This document shows positions 1 through 8,170 of a stretch of 64,000 nt of DNA, in pieces (within the stretch, counting starts at the first letter, position 1; the number at the start of each line of letters is the position of its first letter). Under the pieces are notes generated by a model that saw only the letters and a list, made by a program, of their open reading frames with translations, had not been told where the DNA came from and did no database searches. The stretch comes from Caldifarciminota bacterium (GTDB taxonomy: Bacteria; Hydrothermota; Tepidihabitantia; SM23-42). The stretch spans positions 823,569 to 887,568 of the forward strand of contig CP070705.1 of NCBI GenBank assembly GCA_020349965.1, in the 5' to 3' direction. Both the position numbers and the translations under genes were made by a program.

Positions 1-878
1 CTGTCACTTTGGCTCTCGAATATGCTGGCGTACCATATGATCAGATCTGGGATGATGAAGTCCTCGGAGGGATTCTGCAGAAGTATGATTGGCTGCACCT
101 GCATCACGAGGATTTTACTGGCCAGTACGGTAAATTCTACGGCAGCCAGCGGCAGAATGAATGGTACCAGTCAGAGGTGCGCATGAACGAAGAGGCTGCA
201 AGACGTCTCGGGTTTGCCAAGGTTTCAAAATTGAAACTGAGTGTAGCTATTGCGATCAAAGAGTATATTGCGCAGGGTGGTTTCGTTTTCTCGATGTGTT
301 CGGCCTGTGATACTTATGAGATCGCGTTGGCGGCGGCAGAGGTAGATATTTGCCATGACGTCTTTGATGGCGATCCGCATGATAGTCAGGTAAATAGTAA
401 GTTGGATTTCAATAGGTGTCTCGCTTTCGAGAATTTCCAGGTCGTTGTCGATCCGTTGGTATATGAGCACTCAACTATCGATGTAACCCAAGAGGCAAGC
501 CGGAGGGGTCCAGACACGTACTTCTCGCTATTTGATTTTTCCGCCAAGTTCGATCCTGTCCCTTGCATGCTCGTTCAGAATCACACGTCACTCGTGAAGG
601 AATTTTTGGGTCAATGTTCGGGCTTCAGGCGTACCGCGGTCAAGGTACCCATATTGACGCTTGGTGACGTAGTGGGCACTGAAGAAGTCAAGTATATCCA
701 CGGTGATTATGGCAAAGGTACGTTTACATATCTTGCCGGCCACGACCCTGAGGATTACCAGCACTATGTCGGTGATCCTCCAACCGATCTCAGTTTGCAC
801 AGAAACTCGCCCGGCTACAGGTTGATTCTGAATAATGTACTGTTTCCAGCAGCGCGCAAGAAGGAGTTGAAGACATAG
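1..878 (+). CDS. Asparagine-synthetase-B-type conserved protein, 5' truncated by window edge
   Basis: The reading frame is open from the first bases, so the N-terminus lies upstream of the window. A TTG at 9 is in frame, but the residues before it (VTLALEYAGVPYD) still look like family sequence, so it is not the true start. The signature stretch YDWLHLHHEDFTGQYGKFY and the C-terminus SPGYRLILNNVLFPAA match a roughly 400-aa family common in Bacteroidetes-like genomes. Databases label it asparagine synthetase B, but it lacks the AsnB glutaminase and synthetase layout seen in purF-type enzymes. From recall the full-length members carry a signal peptide and have a glutamine-amidotransferase-like fold; the enzymatic activity is unproven. 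The stop TAG at 876-878 overlaps the proposed ATA start of the next gene. Family assignment is good, function uncertain. Confidence 0.75.
   Translation, partial: VTLALEYAGVPYDQIWDDEVLGGILQKYDWLHLHHEDFTGQYGKFYGSQRQNEWYQSEVRMNEEAARRLGFAKVSKLKLSVAIAIKEYIAQGGFVFSMCSACDTYEIALAAAEVDICHDVFDGDPHDSQVNSKLDFNRCLAFENFQVVVDPLVYEHSTIDVTQEASRRGPDTYFSLFDFSAKFDPVPCMLVQNHTSLVKEFLGQCSGFRRTAVKVPILTLGDVVGTEEVKYIHGDYGKGTFTYLAGHDPEDYQHYVGDPPTDLSLHRNSPGYRLILNNVLFPAARKKELKT
861..866 (+). promoter_or_regulatory. Shine-Dalgarno AAGGAG that selects an ATA start
   Basis: AAGGAG sits 8 nt before ATA at 875. No ATG, GTG or TTG in the yceD frame lies at a suitable distance. The first conventional start, GTG at 929, has a purine-rich AGGAGG only 2 nt upstream, which is too close for normal initiation. 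Confidence 0.55.
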
Positions 879-1432
879 ATAGATCTAAGTTTCAGATTCA
901 TGTCCGTGATATCGAGAGCGAGGAGGCCGTGGAGTTTCGCGACCTCAATGCGGCGGAGTTGAATCTTGACAAGAAAGGGACGATCAGGTTGGGCAAGATC
1001 TCTGCCGACGTGGTGCTGCAGAAGTCGGCAGTCGGTATTGGGGCGGATTTCATGGTCAGATACGACGGTGAGTTCACTTGCGTGCGCTGTCTGCAGAAAT
1101 TCACACAGCATGGTGATGCAAACCTGCATCTCGATTATATTGAAGGTTCTGATCCTCATTTACATTCGGATAACGTTGAACTGAATGCACACGAAGCTGA
1201 TAGGGTCTATTATCGTGGTACCTATATTGACCTTAGCGTGGGTATCAGAGAGGCGCTCCTTCTTGCGCAGCCGATCGTGTACATTTGCCGGGATGATTGC
1301 TCGGGTCTGTGTCCCGTGTGTGGTGTCAATCTCAATAAGGGTCGATGTACTTGCAAGGACACGAAAGCCGGCCTCTTTGCGCCGGCAGCGAAGGCGTTTG
1401 CGAAAAAGAGAGGACGGACACGGAGAAAATGA
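875..1432 (+). CDS. yceD: YceD/DUF177 family zinc-ribbon protein, probable ATA start
   Basis: YceD (DUF177) proteins are usually encoded next to rpmF and are linked to 23S rRNA or ribosome accumulation. Counting from ATA at 875 gives 185 aa. The family pair CVRC is at about residues 69-72. A Cys-rich C-terminal ribbon (CRDDCSGLCPVC then GRCTC) spans about 138-160, followed by a basic tail ending RGRTRRK. The conventional start GTG at 929 would remove the first predicted strand (KFQIHVRDI). ATA at 875 has a good AAGGAG and overlaps the upstream stop as ATAG. No rpmF follows; the next gene is dacB. Family call is firm, start codon is inferred. Confidence 0.85.
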   Translation: MDRSKFQIHVRDIESEEAVEFRDLNAAELNLDKKGTIRLGKISADVVLQKSAVGIGADFMVRYDGEFTCVRCLQKFTQHGDANLHLDYIEGSDPHLHSDNVELNAHEADRVYYRGTYIDLSVGIREALLLAQPIVYICRDDCSGLCPVCGVNLNKGRCTCKDTKAGLFAPAAKAFAKKRGRTRRK

Positions 1433-1476
1433 CCCAAAAAGCACCATGGTACAGCCTGGTGAAGTGATTCCCTGAT

Positions 1477-2838
1477 ATGCTGCTATTTCTACTTTCATCG
1501 CTGATGGTCGATAGTATCATCTATCAGCCTGGACTTCAACACGCTCAGATAGGTTTGATTGTTCTGGACCTGGATAAGGACAGTGTTGTATACGCTTACA
1601 ATCATGATAAACTCCTTGTGCCGGCATCGAATGTCAAGATACTGACGAGTGCGGCAGCCCTGGTGTTCCTGGGGCCGGATTTCCGTTACAGAACGAGGAT
1701 CGCTTTCGGCGGTCGGCTGAGGAACCGCCGCCTCCAGGGGAACATAATGGTATTTGGTCGTGGCGATCCGAATTTCTCTTTGTCCGACGTAGATTCTTTC
1801 GTTAACGCAATCAAGAACAAAGGGATTTCCGAGATCGAGGGTGATATTGTCCTGGTCGATGATTATTTCACCGAAGAACGATTGCCAATCGGATGGTCAT
1901 GGCACTATCTGGACGCGCGGTATGCTGCTGAGATATCTGCTCTATCAGTGAACCGTAATACCGTGAACGTCGCCATTGAGGGCACCACATTGGGTGAGAA
2001 GGCAAGGGTCGTTCTCGAGCCGGAGACCGGATATGTTACATTGGTCAACAATATGGTGACAAAAATCGGTGATGATAGTATTATTATCTACCGCCGGCCC
2101 GATGCGAATGTGATCTATGTGGACGGAGGAATTGGGTATGGCCGAGCGCGTAACATTGAAGTGGCAGTGAAAGACCCAACGATGTATTTCGGTGAGTATC
2201 TTAAGGAAAGATTGCGGGCATCGGACGTCCGAGTAAATGGCAAGTGTATACGTAGCAGCGGAATTACACAAATAGCAGATACAGCGTATACGATAATCGA
2301 TTCTGTTATCTCCATCCCAATGTTTGATATCATCAAAGAATTGAATACAGAAAGCGTTAACCTGTTTGCCGAGGCGGTGCTTAAAACTCTTGGTGCTTAC
2401 TTCCGGCGACAAGGTAGTTTTCGAGCCGGTGTTTCCATTCTGAAAGAATTTATGAGGCGCTGTGGTGTGGATACGAATTTCGTTGTTCTGCACGACGGCT
2501 CAGGGCTGTCCCGATATAACCTCATGTCACCCTATGCCCTCGCACTCATACTGCGGAGAATGTACCACTCAAAGTATTTCACTGATTTCTATAACCTCTT
2601 GCCGGGTCCAGGTGAGGGCACAATTGAAAACAGATTCAAGGATATGGTTGGTTCGCTACGCGCCAAGACCGGTACTCTCGACGCGATCTCGTGTTTATCC
2701 GGTTACCTTCACATCGGTGGCCGATACTACTGTTTTTCCTTGATGTTCAATAATTTCGCATGCTCTCGCAAGCAGATCGAAAGTATTCAGGAGGATTTGC
2801 TGAAGGCTTTGAAAGTGTACCTTGAGAAGGAGGCATAA
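1477..2838 (+). CDS. dacB: D-alanyl-D-alanine carboxypeptidase/endopeptidase (PBP4, peptidase S13)
   Basis: This is a penicillin-binding protein of the DacB class that trims or cleaves peptidoglycan cross-links in the periplasm. It is 453 aa, a normal length. It starts with a short hydrophobic export signal (MLLFLLSSLM). All three serine-acyltransferase motifs are present: SxxK at S51-K54 (SNVK), SxN at S293-N295 (SVN) and KTG at 397-399 (KTGT). The insert between motifs 1 and 2 is long, as in S13 enzymes. The 44-bp gap to yceD shows no promoter of the type used elsewhere in the window, so it may be co-transcribed with the upstream genes. The next small ORF starts 3 bp after its stop. Confidence 0.93.
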   Translation: MLLFLLSSLMVDSIIYQPGLQHAQIGLIVLDLDKDSVVYAYNHDKLLVPASNVKILTSAAALVFLGPDFRYRTRIAFGGRLRNRRLQGNIMVFGRGDPNFSLSDVDSFVNAIKNKGISEIEGDIVLVDDYFTEERLPIGWSWHYLDARYAAEISALSVNRNTVNVAIEGTTLGEKARVVLEPETGYVTLVNNMVTKIGDDSIIIYRRPDANVIYVDGGIGYGRARNIEVAVKDPTMYFGEYLKERLRASDVRVNGKCIRSSGITQIADTAYTIIDSVISIPMFDIIKELNTESVNLFAEAVLKTLGAYFRRQGSFRAGVSILKEFMRRCGVDTNFVVLHDGSGLSRYNLMSPYALALILRRMYHSKYFTDFYNLLPGPGEGTIENRFKDMVGSLRAKTGTLDAISCLSGYLHIGGRYYCFSLMFNNFACSRKQIESIQEDLLKALKVYLEKEA

Positions 2839-2841
2839 CAT

Positions 2842-2994
2842 ATGGGGTTGGATTTCAGAAGGAAGAAACAGGAGACCAAGGAGAGACATCTGATTCCCAG
2901 AAAGAAATATCCGAAACCTTTCAGATTCGTGGGGCCGGGTATAATCATCACATTCGTCGTCTTGATTATTCTCTACAGAATTATCGTATGTTGA
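2842..2994 (+). CDS. 50-aa single-span membrane peptide, unknown function
   Basis: A short ORF begins at ATG 2842 with a strong AGGAGG about 9 nt upstream, inside the end of dacB. The first 28 residues are very basic (FRRKKQETKERH, IPRKKYPKPFRF). They are followed by GPG and one hydrophobic segment of about 17 residues (IIITFVVLIILYRIIV). The stop is TGA at 2992-2994. A positive N-terminus before a single C-terminal span predicts a cytoplasmic N-terminus and a tail anchor in the inner membrane. The 3-bp gap implies co-translation with dacB. I do not recognise a family; coding status rests on the RBS and the sensible topology. Confidence 0.6.
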   Translation: MGLDFRRKKQETKERHLIPRKKYPKPFRFVGPGIIITFVVLIILYRIIVC

Positions 2995-3054
2995 TGCCGA
3001 ATCGACCATTCGCGCTCGATTTACATCACGGCGTCTCGGCAGTGAGAGGGAGAG

Positions 3055-3942
3055 ATGTTGTATAGGAAAGCGGCGGTTGTCTTTGATTTGCACTGTGATA
3101 CACCGTTCTTCCTGGAGAAGAAGAAGACGAGACATATAAGACCCTCACAATTGCACAAGCAGCGCTATGTGGGGGCGGTTTTCGCTCATTTTGTATATCC
3201 TACGTCGAAACACCCATTCGTCGACGCGGTTAGGATGATAGCATCGACCGCCGATTATCTGAGTAAGAAGAGAACTATGAAACCGGTCAGGGAGTATCGC
3301 GATATCGTGCCCCACCGGGCAAACATCGTTCTGGGAGTAGAGGGCGGTCACATTTTCGACGATGTTTTTGGACAGGTGGAAGTTCTGTATGAATTCGGTG
3401 TGAGGGTCTTTACCATAACCTGGAATAATTCCAATAGACTGGCTCACTCTGCTATGGATGGTGACAAGAAGGGGTTGACGAAGAGAGGGCGTGAATATCT
3501 CAGGAAACTAAGTGAGTATAGCGTGATTCTCGATTTGTCGCATGCTTCAACGCGCAGCGTACTGGACATCTGCGAAATATGCGAAAACCGAGTGATCGCG
3601 TCTCATTCCTGCGTGCGGTCATTGAACCCTTCATTCGTTCGCAATATAGGAGATCGGTCCATAAAGGCGATATGCGACCGCGGTGGTGTCATAGGTGTGA
3701 ACTTCTCCAAACACCACTTGGGAAAATACGGCATTGTTGACCATATTGATTATCTGTGCGACAAGTATGGCGTCGAATGTGCCGCCATTGGCAGTGATTT
3801 TGACGGCATAAACGACCCGGTAATTCGCGGTCCGGGTAGCATCGCGCATGTTGAAGATGCGCTTTCGGCAAGGGGTTATAAGAAGTCTGATATAAAGAAG
3901 ATATTCTCTGGCAACTTTCTTAGAGTGTTCAGGAGAATGTAG
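3055..3942 (+). CDS. Membrane dipeptidase (peptidase M19)
   Basis: M19 enzymes are zinc dipeptidases of the amidohydrolase fold (renal dipeptidase family). The metal and active-site positions are visible: H13 and D15 in DLHCDTP, E96 in GVEGGH, H163 in DLSHAS, H184 in IASHS, and D248 in GSDFDG. The protein is 295 aa, slightly short for the family, which often exceeds 310 aa. It has no clear signal peptide and is probably cytoplasmic. ATG 3055 follows a purine-rich GAGGGAGAG. It lies 60 bp after the membrane micro-ORF. Role is probably peptide recycling; the exact substrate is unknown. Confidence 0.9.
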   Translation: MLYRKAAVVFDLHCDTPFFLEKKKTRHIRPSQLHKQRYVGAVFAHFVYPTSKHPFVDAVRMIASTADYLSKKRTMKPVREYRDIVPHRANIVLGVEGGHIFDDVFGQVEVLYEFGVRVFTITWNNSNRLAHSAMDGDKKGLTKRGREYLRKLSEYSVILDLSHASTRSVLDICEICENRVIASHSCVRSLNPSFVRNIGDRSIKAICDRGGVIGVNFSKHHLGKYGIVDHIDYLCDKYGVECAAIGSDFDGINDPVIRGPGSIAHVEDALSARGYKKSDIKKIFSGNFLRVFRRM

Positions 3943-4078
3943 AACAAAAACCTGATCGTCTGAATTCGTCGAGCTATTTTGTCTCAGCAGGGTGCAGGAT
4001 TCTCCTATGAGCAGAGAATCTATGCACGTTGTGATTACAGGGTTTATCTGCAAGAATTTCGGATACGGTGTCTGAAGT

Positions 4079-4104
4079 CTGGGGAGGCGTTTCTGCCTCC
4101 CCAG
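4079..4104 (-). terminator. GC-rich hairpin 2 nt after tRNA-Ala, no U-tract
   Basis: CTGGGGAGGC (4079-4088) and GCCTCCCCAG (4095-4104) form a perfect 10-bp stem with a 6-nt loop. It begins 2 nt after the tRNA 3' end on the minus strand. No T-run follows, so it is not a classic intrinsic terminator. It may be a 3' processing or stability element. Confidence 0.55.
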
Positions 4105-4106
4105 AA

Positions 4107-4179
4107 TGGAGGTGAGCGGATTCGAACCGCTGACCTGTGCGTTGCAAACGCACCGCTCTCCCACCTGAGCTACACCCCC
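4107..4179 (-). tRNA. tRNA-Ala (anticodon TGC)
   Basis: On the minus strand the acceptor GGGGGTG pairs with CACCTCC (one G-T). The D-stem is GCTC/GAGC, the anticodon stem GTGCG/CGCAC with loop TTTGCAA, the T-stem AGCGG/CCGCT with loop TTCGAAT, and the discriminator is A. Length is 73 nt and the 3' CCA is not encoded. A candidate promoter upstream is TCGACA-N16-TATTCA. Confidence 0.96.
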
Positions 4180-4253
4180 TTAGTGAATAGTCAATGGTCA
4201 TAGGGTGTCGATGCTGGAATCCAGCATCCAGCCAATAACTTCAGGCTATCCTG

Positions 4254-5123
4254 TCAGAATCTTCCGAAGAAGAAGTCCAGACCAAATGATTTGACGAATG
4301 TCTGTTCTTTGTCAAAGAGCCGGTCTTTGTTAAGATGAAAATCGATACTGAAATCTCGGATCCGTAGACCGATGCCTGGTTCGACCTGCCAATGGGGATC
4401 TTCGAAACCGTTGATGAAGTGCTCTACGGCCCCACATCTCAAAACCAGAGACCGGTTGAGTTTCAATTCAACACCGGCATGAATATGTGTTGAATCGTTT
4501 TCGATATCTCCACGAGCCATATCGTATTCGGCGCCGACGTATACGAATCCTTCATTCAGGATGACCCTTTGTACCATCACGCCAAACCTGTGGTTCTGAA
4601 AATCCGCTGGCTCGATTACGTAATCGAACGCATACCTCGGTGTTACAATGAAATCTTTCAAGCGTACGGCATAACGAGCTCTTATGCTGTGCATCTTCTC
4701 TATTTCACCGTCGAAAGTGAGAAAAGAAATGTCAACGTGTTGGTTGAAGATATCACGACCTATGCTTAAGGCAAACCTCATGTTGTCTTTGACGGGCGAG
4801 AAGGATGTGCCGATATCGAATTTATACAGATTGATCGCGTAGCCGATGTTGAAACCGTGTTCAGTTGCCGAATTCTGCCACAAACCGAGTACTCCGTAAC
4901 GAATATTCGGCGTGACAAAGATGCCGTAATCCGCGTTGGCCGTATCAATGTCAAGAAAGAGACTATTCTGGTAATTTAGCAGACGGTGAGGGTATCTATC
5001 GGTATAAAAGATGTCGTCGATGAAATCTCCGGTCATCAGGGTGGACATGCGTGTCTTATTCGCCTGGGCAATCTGCAAAGCGAACAGGACTAATATGGCT
5101 GAGACAGGCAATTTCTTCATCAT
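4254..5123 (-). CDS. Putative outer-membrane beta-barrel protein, leaderless
   Basis: The 289-aa product starts with a signal peptide (MMKKLPVSAILVLFALQIAQA). The remainder alternates polar and hydrophobic residues in strand-like blocks with many aromatic girdle residues, and it ends in a Phe (DFFFGRF), the usual outer-membrane insertion signal. About ten to twelve strands are plausible. I recognise no specific family. The gene is monocistronic between tRNA-Ala and ruvB. Its promoter (TTGACT-N16-TATAAT) ends only 5 nt before the first ATG, so the transcript should start at or beside the A of ATG and carry no ribosome-binding site. A second ATG follows immediately. Confidence 0.75.
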   Translation of the reverse strand: MMKKLPVSAILVLFALQIAQANKTRMSTLMTGDFIDDIFYTDRYPHRLLNYQNSLFLDIDTANADYGIFVTPNIRYGVLGLWQNSATEHGFNIGYAINLYKFDIGTSFSPVKDNMRFALSIGRDIFNQHVDISFLTFDGEIEKMHSIRARYAVRLKDFIVTPRYAFDYVIEPADFQNHRFGVMVQRVILNEGFVYVGAEYDMARGDIENDSTHIHAGVELKLNRSLVLRCGAVEHFINGFEDPHWQVEPGIGLRIRDFSIDFHLNKDRLFDKEQTFVKSFGLDFFFGRF

Positions 5124-5128
5124 TTCGG

Positions 5129-5156
5129 ATTATATCCGGCACACCGGGGAAGTCAA
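5129..5156 (-). promoter_or_regulatory. Sigma-70-type promoter, leaderless start
   Basis: On the minus strand -35 TTGACT (5156-5151), 16-bp spacer, -10 TATAAT (5134-5129), then 5 nt to ATG at 5123. Transcription starting about 7 nt past the -10 lands on the start codon. Confidence 0.8.
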
Positions 5157-5248
5157 GCTGCTTATCGTAGTTCTGATTAGTGCTCTGGTGATCAGCGCCG
5201 CGTGCAGATCTCTATTCACGAATACGAATCACGACAAAGGTGTGAGGA

Positions 5249-6259
5249 TTATTTGAATAGCGGCCCTTTGTCTTGTTTTATATTGAAATGCTCATAGGCA
5301 TGGGGGGTTGCTTCGCGTCCCCTCGAGGTTCTCTTTATGAATCCCTCCATGATGAGGAATGGTTCAAAGACTTCTTCGATCGTCTGTGCGTCCTCGCCTA
5401 CGGCAACGGAAAGACTGTTGATACCCACCGGACCGCCCTGGAACTTCTCGATTATCGTACGAATAATCTTCTTGTCCATTTCATCGAGACCGCGTTTGTC
5501 CACCTCGAGTTTTTCAAGCGAATATTCGCAGATCTGGAGGTCGATTTCTTCTTTGCCTTCAACCTGGGCAAAATCCCTGACCCGCCGCAATAGCCGGTTC
5601 GCGATGCGGGGCGTACCCCTTGACCGGCTTGCGATTTCCATGGCCGCATCATCCCTTATCTTCACCTGTAGCAGTTTTGCCGAACGCTTCACGATGTGGT
5701 GCAGATCTGTTGCTGGATAATAGTCGAGCCGAAATGTGATGCCGAAGCGGGACCGGAGCGGTGAAGTCAGCAGGCCCGAGCGCGTCGTCGCACCAATGAG
5801 TGTAAAGCGGCTTAGTTTCAGGCGTAGAACCTGGGCGCCCACTCCCTTGTCCTGGATAACATCGAGACAGAAACTCTCGAGGGCGGGATACAGATATTCT
5901 TCCACTGCCTTGTTAATACGGTGTACTTCATCGATGAACAGGATGTCGGTGTCGTTCAGGTTGCTCAGTATGCCGGCGAGGTCAAATGGGCGCTCGAGTA
6001 TCGGACCGGCAGTGGGGTAGATATTAGCCTCCATTTCACGCGCGATGATATGGGCGAGGGTCGTCTTGCCCAGACCGGGCGGTCCGAAGAGCAGGATGTG
6101 CTCGATGGACTCACGGCGTTTCTTTGCTGCTTGGACGAATACCTTAAGATTGTCGACGATCGATTTCTGCCCTACGAACTCGGCGATGCGTTTGGGTCTG
6201 AGCGCTATCTCGTATACTTCCTCACCCTGGATCAATTGGTTCGTCGTCGTCTTCTGCAT
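5249..6259 (-). CDS. ruvB: Holliday junction branch migration helicase RuvB
   Basis: RuvB is the AAA+ hexameric motor that drives branch migration with RuvA. It is 336 aa, full length. Walker A GPPGLGKT is at about 59-66 and Walker B FIDEVH around 109-113. Sensor motif GATTRSG and arginine-finger region SRFGI are present, and the C-terminal winged-helix domain ends with EHFNIK. It is the last gene of yebC-ruvC-ruvA-ruvB; it begins 1 bp after ruvA ends, so the two are translationally coupled. Confidence 0.97.
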   Translation of the reverse strand: MQKTTTNQLIQGEEVYEIALRPKRIAEFVGQKSIVDNLKVFVQAAKKRRESIEHILLFGPPGLGKTTLAHIIAREMEANIYPTAGPILERPFDLAGILSNLNDTDILFIDEVHRINKAVEEYLYPALESFCLDVIQDKGVGAQVLRLKLSRFTLIGATTRSGLLTSPLRSRFGITFRLDYYPATDLHHIVKRSAKLLQVKIRDDAAMEIASRSRGTPRIANRLLRRVRDFAQVEGKEEIDLQICEYSLEKLEVDKRGLDEMDKKIIRTIIEKFQGGPVGINSLSVAVGEDAQTIEEVFEPFLIMEGFIKRTSRGREATPHAYEHFNIKQDKGPLFK

Positions 6260-6260
6260 A

Positions 6261-6803
6261 CTACGTCCTCAGTGCGCGTTTTATGAGTTCTTCGAGACTC
6301 AGATTATTGGGTAAGCCTTGCAGCCGCTGGATTGCCTCGGCCCGTGTGAGCCCCAATGAGCAGAGGGCATTTAGGGCTTGGTCAAACGCCGTGGGTTTCC
6401 CAGCCGTGATGATCTTGCCCTTCAACTCGAGGATAATCTTACTCGCCAGTTTCTTACCGATCTTGGGTACCGAACAGAGCATCTCGACGGCTTCGGTCTC
6501 TATCGCCTGGCTGATCTCCTCGGGTGAGAACCTGGATAGCAGATTCAATGCCGACTTCGGTCCCAGTCCGGGCACCGAGGTCAATGTATTGAACATCTCG
6601 AGCTGATCTCGTGACAGGAATCCATAGATAAACGCTTCTTCTTCTTTGAAAAGACATTTTGTGTAAATGGAGATTTCTTCATTTACGTTGACCTTATCGA
6701 AGATCGAAAATGGGCACTGTACGACAAAACCGACACCGGACACGTCCAGTGTGAAAAATGGTGGAGATTTTTCGATGACTCTGCCTTTTAGCCTGCCGAT
6801 CAT
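6261..6803 (-). CDS. ruvA: Holliday junction DNA-binding protein RuvA
   Basis: RuvA binds four-way junctions as a tetramer and loads RuvB. The 180-aa protein has the N-terminal OB domain (MIGRLKGRVIEKSPP). Two helix-hairpin-helix motifs follow (SVPGLGPKSA and SVPKIGKKLA), and a small C-terminal domain ends EELIKRALRT for RuvB contact. It lies 15 bp after ruvC and 1 bp before ruvB in the resolvasome operon. Confidence 0.96.
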   Translation of the reverse strand: MIGRLKGRVIEKSPPFFTLDVSGVGFVVQCPFSIFDKVNVNEEISIYTKCLFKEEEAFIYGFLSRDQLEMFNTLTSVPGLGPKSALNLLSRFSPEEISQAIETEAVEMLCSVPKIGKKLASKIILELKGKIITAGKPTAFDQALNALCSLGLTRAEAIQRLQGLPNNLSLEELIKRALRT

Positions 6804-6818
6804 ATTGCCACGTGGTTG

Positions 6819-7295
6819 TTATTTGCGGCGGTGCAATCCATGTCCGATCTTACGGGTTGCCGTGTAGGCGATGGCCACGGCGTCGATCGCATGGCTAGAG
6901 AGCCTTGCATGGTCTTTCATGATAGCGCGTTCAATGAAATACCGGACTTGTTTTTTTGAAGCACGGCCGTTGCCGGTAGTGGTCAGTTTAATCTGCGCGG
7001 GTGTATACTCGACGATCTCAGCATTACATGATAAGAGGGTCATGATTATTGCTCCTCTCAATTCAGAAGAGCGTATGAGGCTCTGTACATTTTTGTGATG
7101 GAATACTTTTTCCAACGCAACGAAATCGGGTTTGTGTTCATCGACCAGAGATTTTACGCGCGTGCAGATTTCATGTAGCCGGCCGTAGGCATCGCTCCGT
7201 TTTGGGCGAATGGTGCCGCTTGTGATACAATTGTTCTCGTCTATTATGCTGTAGCCGGTAGCTGTTATCCCCGGGTCGATACCGATAAGTTTCAA
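6819..7295 (-). CDS. ruvC: Crossover junction endodeoxyribonuclease RuvC
   Basis: RuvC resolves Holliday junctions with paired metal-dependent nicks. It is 158 aa. Acidic residues D7 (GIDPG) and E62 (ALEKVF) are present. The last catalytic cluster reads SSHAIDAVAIAY, so the usual first Asp of the E. coli DxxD pair is His135, with D138 kept. The same HxxD arrangement is known in Thermus RuvC, so activity is expected. Its ATG overlaps the yebC stop by 4 bp (ATGA). Confidence 0.95.
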   Translation of the reverse strand: MKLIGIDPGITATGYSIIDENNCITSGTIRPKRSDAYGRLHEICTRVKSLVDEHKPDFVALEKVFHHKNVQSLIRSSELRGAIIMTLLSCNAEIVEYTPAQIKLTTTGNGRASKKQVRYFIERAIMKDHARLSSHAIDAVAIAYTATRKIGHGLHRRK

Positions 7296-8050
7296 CCTGC
7301 TTCCGAGGATATTTTTTCCATTATTTCTTCGGAGATGTCGAAGTTTGCGTAGACGTGCTGCACGTCGTCGAGAGTGTCGAGAGCTTCGTAGAGTTTCAAC
7401 ACTTTTTCGGCGTCCTTATCGTCAAGCGGAACCGTGTTCTGGGGGATCTTGGTGATCTCTCCGCTCAGGATCTCGATCTTGTTGTTCTGGAGGATGTCTT
7501 TTACTTTCGAGAAATTTTCAGGAGTGGTGATTATCTGGTAGATGTCTTCTTCCGTTTTGACGTCGGTCGCGCCGCCTTCTAAGGCATAGGCGATGATCGT
7601 ATCTTCATCGTATTTCTTGGCATCGACTGATATGATGCCCTGGGCGTTGAACTGCCAAGCGACCGAACCACTCGTGCCCAGCGAACCGTTCAATCTTGAC
7701 AAGACGTGTCTGATCTCCGAAGTTGCTCTGTTCCGGTTATCGGTTACGACTTCGATCAGGATCGCCACACCACTGGGTCCATATGCTTCATACGTGACTT
7801 CTTCAAGCGTCTGGCCTTCAATCTCTCCGGTTCCACGTTTGATTGCGCGTTCGATATTGTCCCAGGGCATATTATTCGACTTGGCTTCGTCGACTGCGGT
7901 TCGTAATCTGGCATTTGAATTGACATCGCCACCGCCATGCCGTGCTGCGATGGTTATGGCTTTGATCAGTTTGGAGAAGAGTCTGCCGCGTGCTGCGTCT
8001 GCGCTACCTTTTTTCCTCTTGATTTTGGACCATTTTGAATGTCCAGACAT
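7292..8050 (-). CDS. yebC: YebC/PmpR family protein (TACO1-like)
   Basis: YebC proteins act as regulators or help ribosomes through proline stretches. The N-terminus MSGHSKWSKIKRKKG is diagnostic, so the start is ATG 8050; a longer in-frame extension to 8143 would read through the promoter. The product is 252 aa. AAAGGAG lies 7 nt upstream of the ATG. It heads the yebC-ruvCAB operon, a common bacterial arrangement, and overlaps ruvC by 4 bp. Confidence 0.96.
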   Translation of the reverse strand: MSGHSKWSKIKRKKGSADAARGRLFSKLIKAITIAARHGGGDVNSNARLRTAVDEAKSNNMPWDNIERAIKRGTGEIEGQTLEEVTYEAYGPSGVAILIEVVTDNRNRATSEIRHVLSRLNGSLGTSGSVAWQFNAQGIISVDAKKYDEDTIIAYALEGGATDVKTEEDIYQIITTPENFSKVKDILQNNKIEILSGEITKIPQNTVPLDDKDAEKVLKLYEALDTLDDVQHVYANFDISEEIMEKISSEAG

Positions 8051-8069
8051 AAAATACTCCTTTTGCTTA

Positions 8070-8097
8070 ATATTAGTCATAAATAGAGGCAAGTCAA
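8070..8097 (-). promoter_or_regulatory. Promoter of yebC-ruvCAB
   Basis: Minus strand -35 TTGACT (8097-8092), 16-bp spacer, -10 TAATAT (8075-8070). It leaves about a 15-20 nt leader that carries AAAGGAG. Confidence 0.75.
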
Positions 8098-8122
8098 GTC
8101 CACGTTCCGTACGGTTTTTGCC

Positions 8123-8151
8123 TTGACAGACGGCAGGTGTCAAGTTACTAT
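8123..8151 (+). promoter_or_regulatory. Promoter of the secreted protein at 8171
   Basis: -35 TTGACA (8123-8128), 17-bp spacer, -10 TACTAT (8146-8151). The short leader carries GGAGG 7 nt before ATG. Confidence 0.75.
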
Positions 8152-8170
8152 TAAATCACGGAGGTAGATT

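Noticed and set aside
5153..5256. Lipoprotein-signal-like translation (KLLIVVLISALVISAAC)
   Set aside because: No ATG/GTG/TTG at its beginning, ends after 34 codons, and overlaps the promoter of the minus-strand barrel gene. ATA-type starts exist here, but none is present at this point.
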